NCBI GenBank assembly: GCA_003131925.1
Contig: PKWC01000138.1
Span: forward strand, 2,739-10,220
Direction of reading: 5' to 3'
DNA: 7,482 bases
Source: Alphaproteobacteria bacterium
GTDB lineage: Bacteria > Pseudomonadota > Alphaproteobacteria > Micropepsales > Micropepsaceae
Part shown: piece after piece, positions 6,030-7,482 of the stretch
Numbering within the stretch: the stretch's first letter is position 1
Layout of the letters: the number at the start of each line of letters is the position of its first letter
Translations under genes and position numbers: made by a program
Notes under the pieces: model-generated
What the model was told of the DNA's origin: nothing
The model's input: only the letters and a program-made list of their open reading frames with translations
Database searches by the model: none

Positions 6030-6033
6030 GGAG
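6030..6033 (+). promoter_or_regulatory. Ribosome binding site of the 24-residue ORF
   Basis: GGAG lies seven bases (CTCTAAT) ahead of ATG 6041, within the usual spacing. It is the main evidence that the very short ORF downstream is translated. Confidence 0.5.
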
Positions 6034-6040
6034 CTCTAAT

Positions 6041-6115
6041 ATGAAAATCAAACCCGGTGCGGCGGGCCTACTGACGGCCGCAGCTCTTATTACTCTGGTC
6101 GTTGTTCTGCAATGA
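6041..6115 (+). CDS. Predicted 24-residue single-span membrane peptide upstream of mmcQ-like gene
   Basis: ATG 6041 to TGA 6113-6115. The peptide starts MKIKPGAA and continues with GLLTAAALITLVVVL, a 15-residue uncharged hydrophobic stretch, ending in Gln. Two lysines before the hydrophobic segment predict an N-terminus in the cytoplasm and one membrane span. A GGAG sits at the right distance. The stop is seven bases before the ATG of the MmcQ/YjbR-family gene, and its GAG serves as the only Shine-Dalgarno-like bases of that gene, suggesting coupled translation. I recognise no family. It may be a true small membrane protein, a leader peptide controlling the next gene, or the stump of a signal peptide from a lost gene. 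The 24 codons are too few for codon statistics. Confidence 0.5.
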   Translation: MKIKPGAAGLLTAAALITLVVVLQ

Positions 6116-6122
6116 GCCTCGA

Positions 6123-6473
6123 ATGTCGACCTGCGACGACGTGAGACGATTCGCCGTCGCCCTCGACGGCGTGAGCGAAGTGGATCATTGGAGCCGCCCC
6201 GCTTTTCGCACGAAGAGACGAATCTTCATCACGCTCAGGCCACAGGAACAGAAGGCGATGTTCCACATTCCGGAGGAGCATCAGGAACTCCTGTTCGAAA
6301 TGCGTCCCGAAGCGTTCGAGCCGCTTCACTGGGGGAAGATTACGCGTTGCTTGGTGAGTCTGAGGCAGGTGCCGGCGCCAGAGCTCGAAAAACTCGTCCG
6401 TGAGGCGTGGCTGCATGCGTCGCCGCCCGTGCGTGCCGGACGCCGCAAGGCTTTGGCGCCAAAAAGAAAATAA
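6123..6473 (+). CDS. MmcQ/YjbR family DNA-binding-like protein
   Basis: A 116-residue protein of the MmcQ/YjbR (DUF419) family, small CyaY-like folds whose role is not established, although the family name reads 'DNA-binding protein'. Visible family features are the opening VRRFAVALDGVSEVDHW (7-23), PAFRTKRRIFITL (26-38) and a C-terminal helix after the LHWGKITRCLVSL strand (68-80). It ends in a basic tail (RAGRRKALAPKRK), which could suit nucleic acid binding, though that is only suggestive. The frame extends to TTG 6102, but ATG 6123 fits the family start and avoids overlap with the small upstream ORF. The ribosome binding site is weak (GAG six bases away, within the preceding stop), so coupling to the 24-residue ORF is likely. 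No partner gene indicates a pathway. Confidence 0.8.
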   Translation: MSTCDDVRRFAVALDGVSEVDHWSRPAFRTKRRIFITLRPQEQKAMFHIPEEHQELLFEMRPEAFEPLHWGKITRCLVSLRQVPAPELEKLVREAWLHASPPVRAGRRKALAPKRK

Positions 6474-6609
6474 GAGCGCGCCCGAACAAGCGAGCCGGGA
6501 TTTGGCCACGGATAGGATTGCATAGTCGACAAGGGGGGCTTCACGAAATTCCGCCGCGCCACCGAAACGCCCTTCAACATCATCCTGGAAGCGCGACCGT
6601 AGGGACGCT
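6474..6609. other. Spacer between convergent mmcQ-like and patatin genes
   Basis: 136 bases between two converging stop codons. I see no strong hairpin followed by a T-run on either strand. One + strand frame (6516-6602) is open for 28 codons and looks somewhat protein-like (KGGFTKFRRATETPFNIIL) before a TAG, but it has no ATG, GTG or TTG start and is closed by TAG at 6513. It might be the worn end of a lost gene, or chance. Confidence 0.4.
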
Positions 6610-7482
6610 CTACACCGCTTCTTTCTGCGGGATGGCGACGGCCGGGCCTTCGGCCCAGGTGTCGCTGATCGGTACGCCATGTTGCTCGATGAGCGTCTTC
6701 GCGTGCGCATAGCCTTCGGCTACGGCGCGATCGAGGGATTTCCAGTCGCGCAGACCAATATCCGGAAGCGATGGTTCGAAGAGCAGGTCGGCCTGCTCGC
6801 GCACGACGCGCCGCTGCGCTTCCGAGCCCACCGTGCCGGAACGCATCAGGATCGAGACGATCGAGGGCGTGCCGCGCATGCGTTGCCAGAGAAGCCACCA
6901 GAGCGGGCGCTCGCCGTACCGCGAATCCATGGCGCGGAGATCGAGTTCGCCCGTGACGTCGGAAGCGATGATGGGTCCGTGAGCCTGCTTGGCCATCACG
7001 TCGACCGGCAGATTGTTCATCACGCCGCCGTCGACCAGCAGATGCCCGTGATGGGTCACGGGCGGCAGGATTCCGGGCAACGCCACGCTCGCCCGCAGCG
7101 CTCTCCAGAGTGGACCGGAACGATGCACATGAATGCGGCCAGATGTGAGATCGGAAGAGACGCAGAAGAACGGTTTCGGCAACTCCTCGATACACATTTC
7201 GCCAAAATGTTCGTGCAGCAGACTCGAGACCTGCTTGCCGCGCAGCAAGGCGATGAGCGGAAATGTGAAATCCGAAAGGGGGCTGTGCTCGACGAAGGCG
7301 TCGCGCATGCGCGCGCTCAGCTCGTCGAGGTCCCATTCCGCCGCAAGCCCGGCGGCGATGATCGCACCCATGCTGGTGCCGCCCAGACGGTCGAAGGGGA
7401 CGCCGGCCTCCATCAGCGCCTTTATGACGCCGATATGGGCGTAACCACGTGCGCCGCCTCCGGCCAGCACGAGGCCAACCGC
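6610..7482 (-). CDS. Patatin-like phospholipase, RssA/NTE type (N-terminus outside window)
   Basis: A Ser-Asp dyad lipid acyl hydrolase. The frame runs to the right edge; the visible part is 290 residues and begins AVGLVLAGGGARGYAHIGVI, where the glycine-rich oxyanion-hole motif GGGARG (8-13) should lie only a few residues from the start of the patatin domain. The nucleophile elbow is GTSMG with Ser37, and the catalytic Asp is in VDGGVMNNLP (Asp151). RALRASVALPGILPPV (127-142) is the conserved segment before it. The tail from about 200 (RPLWWLLWQRM, then EAQRR and FEPSLPDIGLRDWKSLDRAV) is typical of the bacterial NTE/RssA group. All catalytic parts are intact. Since the 5' end is missing, it may be a short stand-alone enzyme or carry an N-terminal cyclic-nucleotide-binding domain, as some relatives do. 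GTG 7470 is inside the domain and is not a credible start. Confidence 0.9.
   Translation of the reverse strand, partial: AVGLVLAGGGARGYAHIGVIKALMEAGVPFDRLGGTSMGAIIAAGLAAEWDLDELSARMRDAFVEHSPLSDFTFPLIALLRGKQVSSLLHEHFGEMCIEELPKPFFCVSSDLTSGRIHVHRSGPLWRALRASVALPGILPPVTHHGHLLVDGGVMNNLPVDVMAKQAHGPIIASDVTGELDLRAMDSRYGERPLWWLLWQRMRGTPSIVSILMRSGTVGSEAQRRVVREQADLLFEPSLPDIGLRDWKSLDRAVAEGYAHAKTLIEQHGVPISDTWAEGPAVAIPQKEAV

Noticed and set aside
5833..6039. 68-codon + strand frame with AGGAG six bases ahead of a GTG
   Set aside because: It consists almost entirely of the composite inverted repeat. The good ribosome site appears accidental.
6452..6466. Palindrome TTTGGCGCCAAA at the end of the mmcQ-like gene
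   Set aside because: It has no loop and encodes the basic tail. It is probably chance and has no terminator-like follow-up.
6326..7336. 336-codon - strand frame, longer than the visible patatin frame
   Set aside because: It overlaps the patatin gene in another frame and the mmcQ-like gene antisense. Its composition is Arg/Ala-rich and without motifs, while the patatin frame has an intact Ser-Asp dyad.

Overview
The window is GC-rich, densely packed bacterial chromosome. Codon use, the gene families and the intergenic repeats (a CCTCCCC/GGGGAGG palindrome with a 'GAGCGnAGCGAG' interior) point to an alphaproteobacterium, most likely Hyphomicrobiales (Rhizobiales). This placement is inferred from style and family content; there is no rRNA or other marker to confirm it.

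Layout. Bases 1-101 hold the C-terminal tail of a small membrane protein, probably TMEM165/GDT1 (UPF0016) family. An alpha/beta hydrolase follows on the + strand (142-1002). It converges, 14 bases apart, with the end of a tight five-gene run on the - strand. In transcription order that run is a MaoC-type 2-enoyl-CoA hydratase (4713-3859), a TPR-containing SAM methyltransferase (3902-2772), a DJ-1/PfpI protein resembling isonitrile hydratase (2775-2164), a small secreted four-cysteine protein of unknown function (2091-1648) and a TetR-type repressor (1625-1017). The first two junctions are overlaps (44 and 4 bases), and the last two gaps are 72 and 22 bases. One transcript is likely.

A 189-base divergent control region (4714-4902) separates this run from a + strand crotonase (4903-5745). 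The crotonase carries the Asp-Glu-Asp set of delta3,5-delta2,4-dienoyl-CoA isomerases. The control region holds a perfect 18-base palindrome against the maoC ribosome binding site and a long GC-rich hairpin. A hydratase 2 and a dienoyl-CoA isomerase facing each other across one promoter region, with a TetR repressor at the end of the run, suggest a regulated module for oxidising unsaturated acyl-CoAs. How the methyltransferase, DJ-1 protein and secreted protein fit in is not known.

Downstream of the crotonase lies a repeat-filled spacer (5746-6040) with three copies of one palindromic unit. A very small ORF follows, encoding a 24-residue hydrophobic peptide (6041-6115) with a good ribosome binding site; it sits 7 bases upstream of a MmcQ/YjbR-family gene (6123-6473). 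After a 136-base spacer, the window ends inside a patatin-like (RssA/NTE-type) phospholipase on the - strand, whose N-terminus lies beyond base 7482.

There is no CRISPR array, tRNA, rRNA, transposase or clear mobile element. The points most worth following up are the small membrane peptide paired with mmcQ, the palindrome as a possible operator of the cluster's own TetR, and the unusual composition of the - strand cluster.
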